A stretch of 64,000 bases of DNA from Kordiimonadaceae bacterium UBA4441. Lineage in GTDB: Bacteria > Pseudomonadota > Alphaproteobacteria > Sphingomonadales > Emcibacteraceae. A model generated the notes under the pieces. That model made no database searches, was not told where the DNA came from, and saw only the letters and a program-made list of their open reading frames with translations. The stretch covers positions 103,787 through 167,786 of the forward strand of contig DGPL01000029.1 in NCBI GenBank assembly GCA_002390425.1, given 5' to 3'. The position numbers and the translations under genes were made by a program. Positions 8,445 through 19,971 of this stretch are shown here, piece by piece. Each line of letters starts with the position of its first letter. Position 1 is the stretch's first letter.

Positions 8445-10700
8445 ATGCAAGGGTATATTAAGATAATGTATCCACGAAATAATAAACAAAATGATCCTTT
8501 TGAAAAGCAATTAATGTCAGAACTTTTTCCAACACGTAGAATTCAGGTGCTATTACCGCTTCCTTTAAGTGGTGTGCTTGATTATTTGATGCCTGAAGAA
8601 ATGATGCTTGAAATTGGTGATTTTGTTACCGTGCCCCTCTCAGGACGTGAAATGCAAGGTGTTGTTTGGTCATTGAATGCACCAGAAAATGACATTCCGA
8701 TTGAAAAATTAAAGTATGTTGTTCGAAAGGCAGAATTGCCACCCGTACCGGATACGTTGATCCAATTCGTGAAGTGGGTCGCTCAATATACTTTATCGCC
8801 TTTGGGGTCGGTTCTTAAGATGGCGCTTAGTGTTCCTAGAAAGTTTGATAAACCAAAAAAGAAAATCTTTTATCGTTTAAGTGAAGACTTGCCGGATAAA
8901 ATGACCCCTGCAAGACAAAAAATTGTTGATGCGGCCATAGAAGACATGCCTTTAGCTGTCAAAACCTGGAAAGAGATTGCAGGTGTGAGTGATGGGGTTG
9001 TGCGTGGTATGATTAAAGCTGAAATGTTGGTGCCCGTTGAAGTGAGCGGTGAAGAAACATTCATAAATCCCGATATTGAACTTGAACGTGCACTATTATC
9101 AGAAGAACAAAAACAAGCGGCTGAACATATTATTACTCAACAGCGCACCAATTCATTTCGTACGATATTACTAGAAGGAGTAACAGGCAGTGGTAAAACG
9201 GAAGTTTATTTTGAAGCCATTGCAGAATGTTTAAAAGAAGAGAGTGCGCAAGTTCTAGTGCTGGTTCCTGAAATATCCTTAACAACACAGTGGCTAGATC
9301 GGTTTAAGGAACGTTTCGGTAGTGAACCTGTAATCTGGCATTCTGAAATGACACCCGCGCAAAGACGTAGAGCATGGTGGGCCACAATTCGGGGAGAAGC
9401 CAGCGTAATTGTTGGGGCCAGGTCAGCACTTTTTCTCCCCCTTCAAAAATTAAAATTAGTTATTGTCGATGAAGAACACTCAACAACGTTTAAGCAAGAT
9501 GAGGGCGTGATGTATCATGGACGTGATATGGCTGTCGTTCGTGCGATGCAATCAGATTGCACGATTGTACTTGCCTCTGCAACGCCTTCCCTTGAAACAA
9601 TGATTAATGCACAAAATGAAAAATATGACTGGTTATATTTAGGGGAACGTCATGGGCCTGCCGAACTACCTGCGATGTCGACGGTAGATTTACGTCATTA
9701 TAAATTAAGGACAGGGTCAACAATAAGCGGCCCCTTATATGATGCGCTAAAAGAGAACTTGGAAAATGGTGAGCAGTCCTTACTCTATTTAAATAGGCGC
9801 GGTTATGCGCCACTCACATTATGTGGATCATGTGGCCACCGTATAGAATGTCCGCATTGTTCAGCATGGCTTGTCGAACATCAAAAATTTAAAAAACTTG
9901 AATGTCATCACTGCGGGTTTAATCGACGCCTTCCTGAACAATGCCCAAATTGTGAAGCAGTAGATAGTCTTATACCCTGCGGTCCGGGAGTTGAGCGCGT
10001 CGCAGAAGAAATTGAACTTCTTTTTCCTGAAGCACGATTAGCGATTATGTCAAGCGACGAGATATCTTCGCCGTCCGCTCTGAAAAAAATGGTCGAAAAA
10101 ATTGAAAATCATGAAGTGGATTTTATTATTGGAACGCAGATAATCACAAAAGGATATCATTTTCCGATGCTAACACTCGTTGGGGTTATTGATGCCGATC
10201 TTGGTATGTCGGGAGCTGATCCAAGAGCGGCAGAGCGAGCCTGGCAGCAATTAGAACAAGTTGCGGGACGTGCAGGACGTGAAAAGCATGCAGGACGTGT
10301 TTTATTTCAAACCTATCAGCCGGATCATCCCGTTCTCAAAGCCTTAGTATCTGGTGATAAGGATTTATTTTTAGAAGCAGAAGCAGAAGCACGAGAAAAT
10401 CAGAAACTGCCTCCGTACGGAAAATTAGCCTCTATTATTTTATCTGGAGCAGATCGGTCAAAAGTTCTTAGCTTTTCAAAAGAACTCTTAAAAAAATCGC
10501 CGCAATATGACAACGTTACAATATTAGGGCCTGTACCAGCGCCTCTCTCATATTTAAGGGGTAATTATAGATATCGTTTTTTAATCAAAGCGGATATTGA
10601 AGTAAATTTACAAAAGACTGTTCGTGATTGGTTATCTCAAATGAAAACAGGGCGCGGAATTAGGGTTCAAATAGATATTGATCCATATAGTTTTTACTAG
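8445..10700 (+). CDS. priA: Primosomal protein N' (replication restart helicase PriA)
   Basis: PriA is a 3'-5' DNA helicase that recognises stalled forks and reloads the replisome. The protein has an N-terminal 3'-DNA-binding domain (RRIQVLLPLPLSGVLDY), a helicase core with Walker A GVTGSGKTEVY and Walker B VIVDEEHS, and four pairs of zinc-binding cysteines (CGSCGHRIECPHC, LECHHC, QCPNC). The C-terminal helicase half contains GTQIITKGYHFP and QVAGRAGR. ATGs at 8445, 8466 and 8514 are all possible. Family alignment favours 8514 (MSELFPTRR), since the conserved part begins eight residues later, but no start has a strong ribosome site. Its TAG stop shares the CTAG palindrome with the converging gene. 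Confidence 0.95.
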   Translation: MQGYIKIMYPRNNKQNDPFEKQLMSELFPTRRIQVLLPLPLSGVLDYLMPEEMMLEIGDFVTVPLSGREMQGVVWSLNAPENDIPIEKLKYVVRKAELPPVPDTLIQFVKWVAQYTLSPLGSVLKMALSVPRKFDKPKKKIFYRLSEDLPDKMTPARQKIVDAAIEDMPLAVKTWKEIAGVSDGVVRGMIKAEMLVPVEVSGEETFINPDIELERALLSEEQKQAAEHIITQQRTNSFRTILLEGVTGSGKTEVYFEAIAECLKEESAQVLVLVPEISLTTQWLDRFKERFGSEPVIWHSEMTPAQRRRAWWATIRGEASVIVGARSALFLPLQKLKLVIVDEEHSTTFKQDEGVMYHGRDMAVVRAMQSDCTIVLASATPSLETMINAQNEKYDWLYLGERHGPAELPAMSTVDLRHYKLRTGSTISGPLYDALKENLENGEQSLLYLNRRGYAPLTLCGSCGHRIECPHCSAWLVEHQKFKKLECHHCGFNRRLPEQCPNCEAVDSLIPCGPGVERVAEEIELLFPEARLAIMSSDEISSPSALKKMVEKIENHEVDFIIGTQIITKGYHFPMLTLVGVIDADLGMSGADPRAAERAWQQLEQVAGRAGREKHAGRVLFQTYQPDHPVLKALVSGDKDLFLEAEAEARENQKLPPYGKLASIILSGADRSKVLSFSKELLKKSPQYDNVTILGPVPAPLSYLRGNYRYRFLIKADIEVNLQKTVRDWLSQMKTGRGIRVQIDIDPYSFY

Positions 10701-12418
10701 AGAGCTAATTTCTGAAACATATATTCAAGCGTCATTACGCGCCCCAAAAGCCCTGGATCTTTAATATCATCGATTTTAAAATATTGATCCATAATCCTTA
10801 CGCCTTTGGGAAGGATTGCTTTGATATAATTTTCTTTCAAAGTATCGGGTGGTGCAAAAGTTGCGAGCTTATGTTGAATGGCGTAGCTATTTTTCCTAAG
10901 CCAAATAGGGCGGAAGATCGTTAAATTATTTTTGATAATATTTTTAAATGGAACAGTTTCATTAAAGCGATAACCATAATCCGAATAATAAGAAGCCAAA
11001 GCAGGGCTGATTTTATTTATAAGCTCTCCTTGAAATTTTCCGTGTGTTTTAAAATTAAGTGGGATTTGAAGAGCTGCAGCAATATTTTCATAACTTATGA
11101 AAGGGGTAAGAAAATTACCAAGACGACTACTATTACTAAAATCTTTACTCGTCCAATAACGTAGTCTGAACCCGGGATAGGCATATTCAACTTGTGTTCT
11201 GCTCATCTTTTCATTTTCCAGATTTAGAGCATATTTAATTTTTTCTTTTAAGTGTCTTTTGTATTCAGAAACATCAAATTTTTCTGTGCAAAACTCTTGG
11301 GTAAAGCGGTGATAAAAAACACTCATTAAATCATCGACGGAATAAGCTTTATTGGGCAGATAAAAGAAATTTCGATAGATTTCTCCACCACCACCGTTCA
11401 AAACCATTGTATTATTTTGGCTTCTGTGGCGTCTGATTTCCATATTACCACCAAAATCATAGATTCCTTCAAAAGGAAAACCATCCAAGCCATAATAATT
11501 ATCATTTATGATTTCAGCATATTGATCGGGAGATGGTTTTTTATGGTTGCTTTTGTCAACATGATTAATCTCTAATCCTTCGCCTTTTTCTATGGATTTG
11601 GCCACCAAAACATCAGGACTTGAATTTTCGCCGTAGACATAAAGCTGTGGTGTTACGCCGGCGTCAATTAGTAACGATAGAAGAAGACGAGAATCATAAC
11701 CGCCGGAAAGGGCTGTCGTAATATTTTTCCCATATGCACTCACAATCGTTTCCATCTGACGTTTGATGAGAGTTGCTTGCTCATAGAGTAATTCATCATA
11801 ACTGGCCGATGAAGGATTGAAAGTCACAGGAAGGTTTTTTTTATGACTGATAACACCGCCTTTTTGAAGTTCAAAAAATGATAAACTATCCGCCAGTTTT
11901 ATTTCATTAAATGGTGTCGTGCTTCCATAGGTGGTTTCTTGAAAGCAATATTCATAAACTCCTTGGCGATCAATTGTTAAATTTGGGCTATTTTCTGCTA
12001 ATGCTAAAACAGAATAGCACCAAATATTTTGATTAACATCATGAAAAATACGTGCACCACCCAAAGGGTCACTAAGAAGATAAAGCTTATTATCTTTTTT
12101 AAGAATGAGAGTAAATGTTCCTAAAAAATGCTTAGGCGATACTTTATTTGGATTAAAGTCTGAAATAAATTTCTTTAGCGCATTTTCACCGTGAGAGCCG
12201 CGATAGAAAAAACAACCGCTTGAAATACAGAAGTCGCCTGTCTCTGTTTCATATATATTTGTAATAGGGGATATGGATTTTTTAAAAGAGATGATGCAAT
12301 AAGAATCATCTTCAATAATTCTTGGGTTTTTCTGACCTTATAACTCTAAAGTTTTAAGGATGGACTTTATATTGTTTTCTGAAATTTTATTTTTACGATA
12401 TAGGACAAAATCACCCAT
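10697..12418 (-). pseudogene. Asparagine-synthetase-like protein interrupted by an in-frame TAA
   Basis: From an ATG at 12418 the minus-strand frame reads MGDFVLYRKNKIS and runs 26 codons to a TAA at 12338-12340. It then continues in the same frame to a stop at 10697. Downstream of the TAA the sequence still looks coding: a GATase-like N-terminal region with SSGCFFYRGS and YLLSDPLGGARIFHD, then the ATP-pyrophosphatase motif TALSGGYDSRLLLSLL and a C-terminal asparagine-synthase-type domain. No ATG or GTG lies between the TAA and a TTG at 12064, so a functional product would be an N-truncated 455-residue protein. The residue after Met is Gly, not the catalytic Cys of glutamine-dependent AsnB. 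Family members act in asparagine, lasso-peptide or polysaccharide amidation. The substrate here is unknown. Confidence 0.75.
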
Positions 12419-12472
12419 TTAAATCACTCATTTTTTATTATAGATTTTGTAAGTATAAATTATACTTTTATC

Positions 12473-12553
12473 TCAGTGCATTATAACTATCAGTCGTGAA
12501 TAGGCAATCGGGAATGATCGCTTTAATAAAATTAGGAAATCAGAAAAATTCAT
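12473..12553 (-). CDS. Possible 26-residue small ORF upstream of the asparagine-synthetase-like gene
   Basis: An ATG at 12553 is preceded by GAGGG at 5 bases' spacing, a good ribosome site for this genome. It encodes MNFSDFLILLKRSFPIAYSR plus six more residues, mostly hydrophobic with a few basic ones. It ends 54 bp before the ATG of the interrupted asparagine-synthetase-like gene in the same direction. Coding is not proven. It could be a leader peptide or chance. Confidence 0.2.
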   Translation of the reverse strand: MNFSDFLILLKRSFPIAYSRLIVIMH

Positions 12554-12802
12554 ATTTTCCCTCAGTGAACTTTTGACTTCATATAGAAAAAAATTCACTA
12601 GGATAAAATGTGATCTTGCAGTATGCGAAACTGTGTGCTAGGTATCGCGCGACTATTGATAATTTATGACAGTTTTTTGTGACGTAAAATTTCTTGAAAA
12701 CGTGGCAATATAAGGAAAAACAGTTAAAAATTATTTGTTTTTTTAGCCTAAGAATGATTCCTTCTTATCGGATTATTCTTTAACAAAAAGGAAGACATCA
12801 AA
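12554..12802 (+). promoter_or_regulatory. Untranslated region before atpH with a weak promoter candidate
   Basis: This AT-rich stretch holds no convincing gene. The atp operon promoter must lie here or in the preceding bases. The best candidate I see is TTGCAG (12616-12621), 17 bases, then TAGGTA (12639-12644), which would leave a leader of about 150 nt. The assignment is weak. A good AAGGA ribosome site sits just before the GTG start of atpH. Confidence 0.3.
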
Positions 12803-13387
12803 GTGTCATCTGAAAAAGCAGAACAAATTGCTTCTGAAAATATTTCGCTAACAGGTCTCGCTGGACGTTATGCTGTGGCGCTATTTGAAATTGCAGAAGA
12901 AGAAAAGTCTCTCGATCGGGTAGCTGATGAATTAGCTGGTTTAGCGTCTTTTTTAAATGATAATGAAGACCTACAACAAATAACGACAAGCCCAATCATA
13001 TCACTTGCTAACAAATCTACGGCAATGGCGGCATTGGTGAAAGCAGCGAACTTTTCTAAAACAGTAAAGAATTTTATCGGTGTGGTGACCAATAATCGTC
13101 GCCTCGATCAATTAAATAATATCATTAATGAATTTAACAGAATGCTTTCCCACCATCGTGGTGAAGTGAATGCATCTGTCGTGACGGCTTATAAGCTTGA
13201 CAAAAAACAGCTTGATGCACTTAGCAAAAAGCTTAAATCAATGGTTGGAAGTGACGTTAATGTGGAAACCGAAGTCGATGAAACTTTGCTTGGTGGCATG
13301 GTTGTTCGTTTAGGTTCTCGTATGATTGATAGTTCACTTAAAACAAAACTTGCTAATCTTGAAGCAACAATGAAAGAGGTTGGATAA
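12803..13387 (+). CDS. atpH: ATP synthase F1 subunit delta
   Basis: The delta subunit links the F1 head to the peripheral stalk of ATP synthase. The protein is 194 residues long. The N-terminal helical domain begins [16 protein letters not shown], the usual OSCP/delta signature. The C-terminal part includes [25 protein letters not shown], the conserved end region. Translation starts at a GTG with AAGGA at 12788-12792. The upstream in-frame sequence contains nothing family-like. It is the first gene of atpHAGDC, and its stop overlaps the atpA ATG by one base. Confidence 0.96.
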   Translation: MSSEKAEQIASENISLTGLAGRYAVALFEIAEEEKSLDRVADELAGLASFLNDNEDLQQITTSPIISLANKSTAMAALVKAANFSKTVKNFIGVVTNNRRLDQLNNIINEFNRMLSHHRGEVNASVVTAYKLDKKQLDALSKKLKSMVGSDVNVETEVDETLLGGMVVRLGSRMIDSSLKTKLANLEATMKEVG

Positions 13388-14916
13388 TGGACATCCGTGC
13401 AGCGGAAATTTCCAAAATATTGAAAGAACAGATCGCTAATTTCGGTGACGAAGCAGAAGTATCTGAAGTTGGTAAAGTTCTATCAGTTGGTGACGGTATC
13501 GCCCGTGTATATGGTCTGGACAATGTGCAGGCTGGTGAAATGGTTGAATTCCCAGGTAATGTTCGTGGGATGGCTTTGAACTTAGAAGCTGACAACGTAG
13601 GTGTTGTTATTTTCGGTTCTGATCGTGATATTAAAGAAGGCGATACAGTTAAACGTCTTGGTACAATTGTGGACGTACCTGTTGGTAAAGGTTTGCTTGG
13701 TCGTGTTGTTGACGCGCTCGGTAACCCAATTGATGGCAAAGGCCCGATTGAAAACGTAACACGTGAACGCGTTGAAGTGAAAGCCCCAGGCATTATCCCT
13801 CGTAAATCAGTGCATGAGCCGGTTCAAACTGGACTTAAAGCGATTGATGCCCTTGTGCCTGTTGGTCGTGGACAACGTGAGCTTATCATTGGTGACCGTC
13901 AAACAGGTAAAACAGCCGTGGCGATTGATACTTTCCTTAATCAGAAAGAAGTTAATGCTGGTGATGACGAGAATAAGAAACTTTATTGTATTTATGTTGC
14001 GGTTGGACAGAAACGTTCAACAGTTGCTCAAATCGTAAAAACACTAGAAGAGCGCGGCGCGATGGAATATTCTATCGTTGTTGCGGCGACTGCTTCTGAG
14101 CCTGCACCAATGCAGTTCCTCGCACCTTATACAGGGACAGCGATGGGTGAATATTTCCGTGACAACGCAATGCATGCATTGATCGTTCATGATGACCTTT
14201 CAAAACAAGCGGTTGCTTATCGTCAAATGTCACTTCTCCTTCGTCGTCCTCCTGGTCGTGAAGCTTATCCTGGTGATGTTTTCTATCTTCATTCACGTCT
14301 TCTTGAACGTGCTGCGAAAATGGGTGATGCAGCGGGTAACGGTTCACTTACTGCGCTTCCGGTTATTGAAACACAAGCGGGTGACGTGTCTGCCTATATT
14401 CCGACAAACGTTATTTCGATTACAGATGGTCAGATCTTCCTTGAAACAGAACTATTCTATCAAGGTATCCGTCCTGCGATTAACGTTGGTCTATCAGTGT
14501 CTCGTGTGGGTTCATCTGCACAGGTAAAAGCTATGAAGCAAGTATCCGGTACAATTAAACTTGACCTTGCTCAGTACCGTGAAATGGCGGCGTTTGCGCA
14601 ATTTGGTTCTGATCTTGATGCGTCAACGCAACAACTTCTTAATCGTGGTGCGCGTCTAACAGAACTATTGAAACAAGCTCAATATTCTCCAATGTCAGTA
14701 GCTGAACAAGTTGTATCAATCTTCGCAGGTGTAAACGGTTTCTTGGATAAGATTGAAGTTGGTGATGTTACTCGTTTCGAACAAGCTTTAATCTCTGATA
14801 TGCATGCTAACAATAGTGAAGTAATGGATACGATCACGAAAGAAGCTAAAGTATCTGATGAGACAGCAGCGAAATTAAAAGAAGTGATCGGCAATTTTGC
14901 AGAGAACTTCGTATAA
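13387..14916 (+). CDS. atpA: ATP synthase F1 subunit alpha
   Basis: This non-catalytic nucleotide-binding subunit alternates with beta in the F1 hexamer. The 509-residue length is standard. The N-terminal beta-barrel domain includes [25 protein letters not shown]. The P-loop is [14 protein letters not shown], and the conserved GQKRSTVAQ and [19 protein letters not shown] segments follow. The C-terminal helical domain begins near [19 protein letters not shown]. It overlaps atpH by one base and lies 29 bp before atpG. Confidence 0.98.
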   Translation: MDIRAAEISKILKEQIANFGDEAEVSEVGKVLSVGDGIARVYGLDNVQAGEMVEFPGNVRGMALNLEADNVGVVIFGSDRDIKEGDTVKRLGTIVDVPVGKGLLGRVVDALGNPIDGKGPIENVTRERVEVKAPGIIPRKSVHEPVQTGLKAIDALVPVGRGQRELIIGDRQTGKTAVAIDTFLNQKEVNAGDDENKKLYCIYVAVGQKRSTVAQIVKTLEERGAMEYSIVVAATASEPAPMQFLAPYTGTAMGEYFRDNAMHALIVHDDLSKQAVAYRQMSLLLRRPPGREAYPGDVFYLHSRLLERAAKMGDAAGNGSLTALPVIETQAGDVSAYIPTNVISITDGQIFLETELFYQGIRPAINVGLSVSRVGSSAQVKAMKQVSGTIKLDLAQYREMAAFAQFGSDLDASTQQLLNRGARLTELLKQAQYSPMSVAEQVVSIFAGVNGFLDKIEVGDVTRFEQALISDMHANNSEVMDTITKEAKVSDETAAKLKEVIGNFAENFV

Positions 14917-14945
14917 GAGCATTTGAAAAAATAGGATAAGTCAGT

Positions 14946-15824
14946 ATGGCTAACCTCAAAGACCTCAGAAATCGAATTGCAAGTGTGACTTCTACGCAGA
15001 AGATCACCAAAGCAATGAAAATGGTTTCTGCATCAAAGCTTAAAAGAGCACAGGATGCGGCGGAAGCGGCGCGTCCTTATGCGGAACGTATGGAAAATGT
15101 CCTTTCTTCAATTGCTTCAAGCATGAAAGGACAAACTGGCGGACCGGCTTTACTTGCTGGAACTGGCAGTGATCAGAAACAATTGGTTATTGTTGCTACA
15201 TCAGAGCGCGGACTTTGCGGTGGATTTAATACAAATATTGTTAAAGCCGCAAAAGCAAAGATTAAAGCGCTTATTGAAGATGGTAAAGAAGTAACAATTA
15301 TCACTATCGGTAAAAAAGGTGCCAGTGTACTTAAGCGTGAATATGAAGACAAAATGGTTCAGCACTTTGACATGTCTCATGTTAAAAATCTTGCGTTTGA
15401 TGATGCTTTACCGATTGCGTCTCGTTTAATCGAAATGTATGAAGCGGGCGATTATGATGTATGTACGCTTTTCTTTGCTAAATTCATCAATGTTCTTACA
15501 CAAGAAGTAACTCCACTTCAGCTTATTCCTGCATCAATTTCTGATGAAGGCGGTGCTGATTTGGGAATTGCTTGTTACGAATATGAACCTGATGAAAATG
15601 AAATTTTGGAAGATTTGCTACCACGCAATGTTGGTGTGCAGCTTTTCCGCGCGTTATTAGAAAACGCAGCCAGTGAACAGGGTTCTCGTATGACAGCGAT
15701 GGATAATGCGACCCGTAATGCTGGTGAAATGATTGATGACCTGCGTACAACGTATAACCGTTCACGTCAGGCTGTGATTACAAATGAATTGATTGAAATT
15801 ATTTCGGGCGCGGAAGCGCTTTAA
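14946..15824 (+). CDS. atpG: ATP synthase F1 subunit gamma
   Basis: Gamma is the central rotor shaft of F1. The 292-residue protein starts with MANLKDLRNRIASVTSTQKI and ITKAMKMVSASKLKRAQ, the N-terminal helix of the coiled coil. It ends with the C-terminal helix ASEQGSRMTAMDNATRNAGE and NRSRQAVITNELIEIISGAEAL. The central Rossmann-like domain contains the SERGLCGGFNTNIVK signature. A GGATAAG ribosome site precedes the start. Confidence 0.97.
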   Translation: MANLKDLRNRIASVTSTQKITKAMKMVSASKLKRAQDAAEAARPYAERMENVLSSIASSMKGQTGGPALLAGTGSDQKQLVIVATSERGLCGGFNTNIVKAAKAKIKALIEDGKEVTIITIGKKGASVLKREYEDKMVQHFDMSHVKNLAFDDALPIASRLIEMYEAGDYDVCTLFFAKFINVLTQEVTPLQLIPASISDEGGADLGIACYEYEPDENEILEDLLPRNVGVQLFRALLENAASEQGSRMTAMDNATRNAGEMIDDLRTTYNRSRQAVITNELIEIISGAEAL

Positions 15825-15845
15825 GAACCATTGAAGCGGGCATAA

Positions 15846-17294
<1,449 letters not shown>

Positions 17295-17315
17295 TAAATA
17301 AAGGATTTAACGGTT

Positions 17316-17726
17316 ATGGCCGATAAACTTCATTTTGAACTGGTATCACCAGCGAAGCTTTTAAAATCTGCGGATGTGGATATGGTTGTTGTGCCGGGCA
17401 CAGAAGGTGACTTTGGTGTTCTTCCTGCCCATGCGCCAGTGGTATCGACATTACGTACTGGTGTTATTGAAGTTCATGATGGCGGCGAGTCGGAAAAGCT
17501 TCTTGTGGTTGGTGGTTTTGCTGAAGTGAATTCTGCGGGCCTTACGATCCTTGCTGAACTGGCGACGCCTATCAATGAAGTGGATAAAGCTGGCTATGAA
17601 GCTGAGCTTAAAAACTTAACTGAAGATGTTCAAGATGCAAAAGATGATGAAGCAAAGGCCCGTGCTGAAAAGGCGCGTGACAAAGTTGCTTCTATCTTAG
17701 AAGTTTTGGAACGCGAAGCCGCTTAA
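17316..17726 (+). CDS. atpC: ATP synthase F1 subunit epsilon
   Basis: Epsilon couples and can inhibit F1 rotation. The 136-residue protein has the N-terminal beta-sandwich with FELVSPAKLL, VVVPGTEGDFGVLPAHAPVV and a VGGFAEV strand. The C-terminal helical hairpin is Ala/Lys/Glu-rich. It is the last gene of the atp operon, 21 bp after atpD and just before a strong terminator. Genes for the membrane Fo part are absent here, as is normal for alphaproteobacteria, where they lie elsewhere. Confidence 0.95.
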   Translation: MADKLHFELVSPAKLLKSADVDMVVVPGTEGDFGVLPAHAPVVSTLRTGVIEVHDGGESEKLLVVGGFAEVNSAGLTILAELATPINEVDKAGYEAELKNLTEDVQDAKDDEAKARAEKARDKVASILEVLEREAA

Positions 17727-17746
17727 GTTGAATATATTATTTTATG

Positions 17747-17782
17747 AAAACCCCATTGATGAATATCGGTGGGGTTTTTTTT
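17747..17782 (+). terminator. Intrinsic terminator of the atp operon
   Basis: AAAACCCCA (17747-17755) pairs with TGGGGTTTT (17770-17778). The helix continues inward through TTGAT with ATCGG around a GAAT loop, and a run of eight T residues overlaps the end. It serves atpC and could also act for the converging minus-strand membrane-protein gene. Confidence 0.9.
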
Positions 17783-17801
17783 ATGACTTTCTTTATATTC
17801 A

Positions 17802-18668
17802 TTATAGGCCTTGAGGGCATTCTTCGCCGCCGCAATGAAGGTAAAATGACGCACACTGCGAACACATGGCAGAAAGAGGAATTGTGATTACTGGGGCAAG
17901 AATGAATATATGCAAATAATCAAGTTTAGAAAGTATTTCACCAGAGTAAAATAAGTTTAATCCCAAGCTTTTTTGATATAAATACACAAAGCTATATGTG
18001 AATAGGGTTGACGGGAGAACAATTGACAAAAAGCTTAAGAACATGCGCATCGTGTTTTTCTCAGTAAGACGCCAGGATGTTAATAGCCCGATCCGTTTAC
18101 CGATGGTTCTTGCACAAATAGCCAAACTAAACCTTAAGAATACAAGATAAGTGATAAGTCCCGTAACGGTTATGATAACGGCAAATCGCATGAATTCATT
18201 ATTGCTCAATCCGATAAAGTTTGAAACACTGTCATTTAAATTCATTTCAGTGATGAGGTATAAAAGCAGTGCGACGCAAGTAATTGTAATCAGTGAAGCG
18301 ATACCAATTAAAAATAATACTTTTGATATAATGACCATGCTCCGAGTTAGTATCGGCCAAATTTTCTTCTTTAATAAATGTTCTGGCCCAAGTAAATAAA
18401 GCCTATGCCATAAGATCACGCAGGGAATAGCCCAAATATATGTTGTGAAAATATAAAGCATGAAAGAGATGTTATAGCCATCTGGTACCAGTTCCGTTGA
18501 AGCCCGCGGCATAAAAAACGGATCAAATAAGCCTGATAGCCCGATAAGGGTGAAAGGAAGAAACGCTAAGACAGAGATAAAAGTATGGTTCCATTTGTAG
18601 TACCATAAGAAACTATAAGCTTCTTTAAGACTGGTATTAATACAAATAGGGGAACATTCAAAACGCAT
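17802..18668 (-). CDS. Integral membrane protein of unknown function
   Basis: I do not recognise a named family. The 288 residues are strongly hydrophobic, with about six membrane segments (for example near residues 27-49, 70-92, 112-138, 157-178, 205-228 and 249-272). The N-terminus RFECSPICINTSLKEAYSFLW resembles the start of a cytoplasmic amphipathic helix. Two cysteines lie near the N-terminus and more at the C-terminus (CSQCASFYLHC). It follows another membrane protein of similar size and layout with a single base between them, so the two are probably a co-translated, possibly paralogous pair. Confidence 0.7.
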   Translation of the reverse strand: MRFECSPICINTSLKEAYSFLWYYKWNHTFISVLAFLPFTLIGLSGLFDPFFMPRASTELVPDGYNISFMLYIFTTYIWAIPCVILWHRLYLLGPEHLLKKKIWPILTRSMVIISKVLFLIGIASLITITCVALLLYLITEMNLNDSVSNFIGLSNNEFMRFAVIITVTGLITYLVFLRFSLAICARTIGKRIGLLTSWRLTEKNTMRMFLSFLSIVLPSTLFTYSFVYLYQKSLGLNLFYSGEILSKLDYLHIFILAPVITIPLSAMCSQCASFYLHCGGEECPQGL

Positions 18669-18669
18669 A

Positions 18670-19497
18670 CTATACTTTCACATCCAATGTTTGTTTTGGA
18701 GAATTATGTTCTATGGGAACTAATTCTTTATAAATTTCCACACCAGCAGATAACTGCAATGCATAAGGTAAAATACTGATTGGCAACAAAATAAATGCAA
18801 TAATTGAATTTATCGTATTCGATTCAACACCAGTATTAGAGACCATATACGCTAAAAGTGCCGAAATCATGGTCATGGGTAAAAAACAGGCAAGCGCAAT
18901 AATTACAAGATTTTTATTATTATTACGGGTGTAATAATACGCACTTTTCATTGGGATTAGATGATTGCCATTAGCGATACTTGTAAATGTTGGTAATGTA
19001 CGAAAGACGACTAATGATAAAAACAGTGCCATTAAAACCCAAACGACGGAAGAAATAATTTCAGAACCTAACGTTTTGGCGCCGATGGAAGAATTGATGA
19101 CGGTTAATATGAGTGCAATAAGCAAACCGATGCTTAAGAGTGCAAGTAATAAGACGATAGAAAGGGCAATTGTATAAAGCAAATATTTGCTAAAAATTTC
19201 CAATAAACTTTTGGTGGTCAGTTTAAAAAGGTGTTCTTTACCAAGCATGAAAAGTCTATTTAAAAAAATTCCTAAGATAATCAATATTAAAAGCGTGAAT
19301 ATTAGACGGGGTAACACTTCGATAAACTGTGTTGTTTTAGGATCAATTTTAAGTGGCGATATATATTGATAAATAAATGTCGGAAGTAATATTACGTAGC
19401 AAAGCACCAAGTATGATTTGAAGTGATCTAAAATATTTGTATAAGATCTTTTTATGATTTCTAGTGGGTCTAGAATTTTATTTTTTTCTTCAAGCAT
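18670..19497 (-). CDS. Integral membrane protein of unknown function
   Basis: The family is not recognised. The 275 residues start with a soluble helix (LDPLEIIKRSYTNILDHFKSY), followed by about six hydrophobic segments and a polar C-terminal tail. The arrangement, in which an amphipathic N-terminal helix precedes the membrane core, is like that of the next gene and of poorly described DUF membrane families. It lies 3 bp after rppH on the same strand, so it is probably expressed with the ctpA-yibQ-rppH group. An envelope role would be a guess from context only. Confidence 0.7.
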   Translation of the reverse strand: MLEEKNKILDPLEIIKRSYTNILDHFKSYLVLCYVILLPTFIYQYISPLKIDPKTTQFIEVLPRLIFTLLILIILGIFLNRLFMLGKEHLFKLTTKSLLEIFSKYLLYTIALSIVLLLALLSIGLLIALILTVINSSIGAKTLGSEIISSVVWVLMALFLSLVVFRTLPTFTSIANGNHLIPMKSAYYYTRNNNKNLVIIALACFLPMTMISALLAYMVSNTGVESNTINSIIAFILLPISILPYALQLSAGVEIYKELVPIEHNSPKQTLDVKV

Positions 19498-19500
19498 TGA

Positions 19501-19971
19501 TTATTCCGCGAGATAGGAAAACTTATCAGCAAGCTTCTGATAAAGGTTTTTTTTGAAAGGCACAATCATATCAGGCAACTTATTCATGTCTGTCCATTTC
19601 CATTCTGAAAATTCAGGATGTTCTGTTTCAATATTTATATCTTTATCTTGGCCACTGTATCGCATAACGAACCATTTCATGGTTTGACCGCCGTATTTCC
19701 CTTTCCATACTTTACCATAAAGTTCTTCAGGTAAATCATAAGAAAGCCATCCTTCATATTCTGCAATTATTGAAGCATTTGTAATGCCGGTTTCTTCCTC
19801 AAGTTCTCGTATGGCGGCTTCTTTAGGGTCTTCACCTTCGTCTATGCCTCCTTGCGGCATTTGCCAAGCTTCGACAAGGGTATCAATACGTTTTGCGACA
19901 AAGACCTGATTATCACTATTTAATAACATTATGCCGGCACAGGGGCGGTGAGGTAATTTCTGCTTCATCAT
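19501..19971 (-). CDS. rppH: RNA pyrophosphohydrolase (Nudix)
   Basis: This Nudix enzyme removes pyrophosphate from 5'-triphosphate RNA and starts RNase E-dependent decay. The 156-residue protein opens with the conserved PHRPCAGIMLLNSDNQVFVA. It has the Nudix box GGIDEGEDPKEAAIRELEEE, with the REXXEE metal-binding glutamates, and the AWQMPQGG motif typical of RppH. A C-terminal FSEWKWTDMNKLPDMIVPFK region matches the family. Its start codon overlaps the yibQ stop by one base (TAATG). Confidence 0.93.
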   Translation of the reverse strand: MMKQKLPHRPCAGIMLLNSDNQVFVAKRIDTLVEAWQMPQGGIDEGEDPKEAAIRELEEETGITNASIIAEYEGWLSYDLPEELYGKVWKGKYGGQTMKWFVMRYSGQDKDINIETEHPEFSEWKWTDMNKLPDMIVPFKKNLYQKLADKFSYLAE

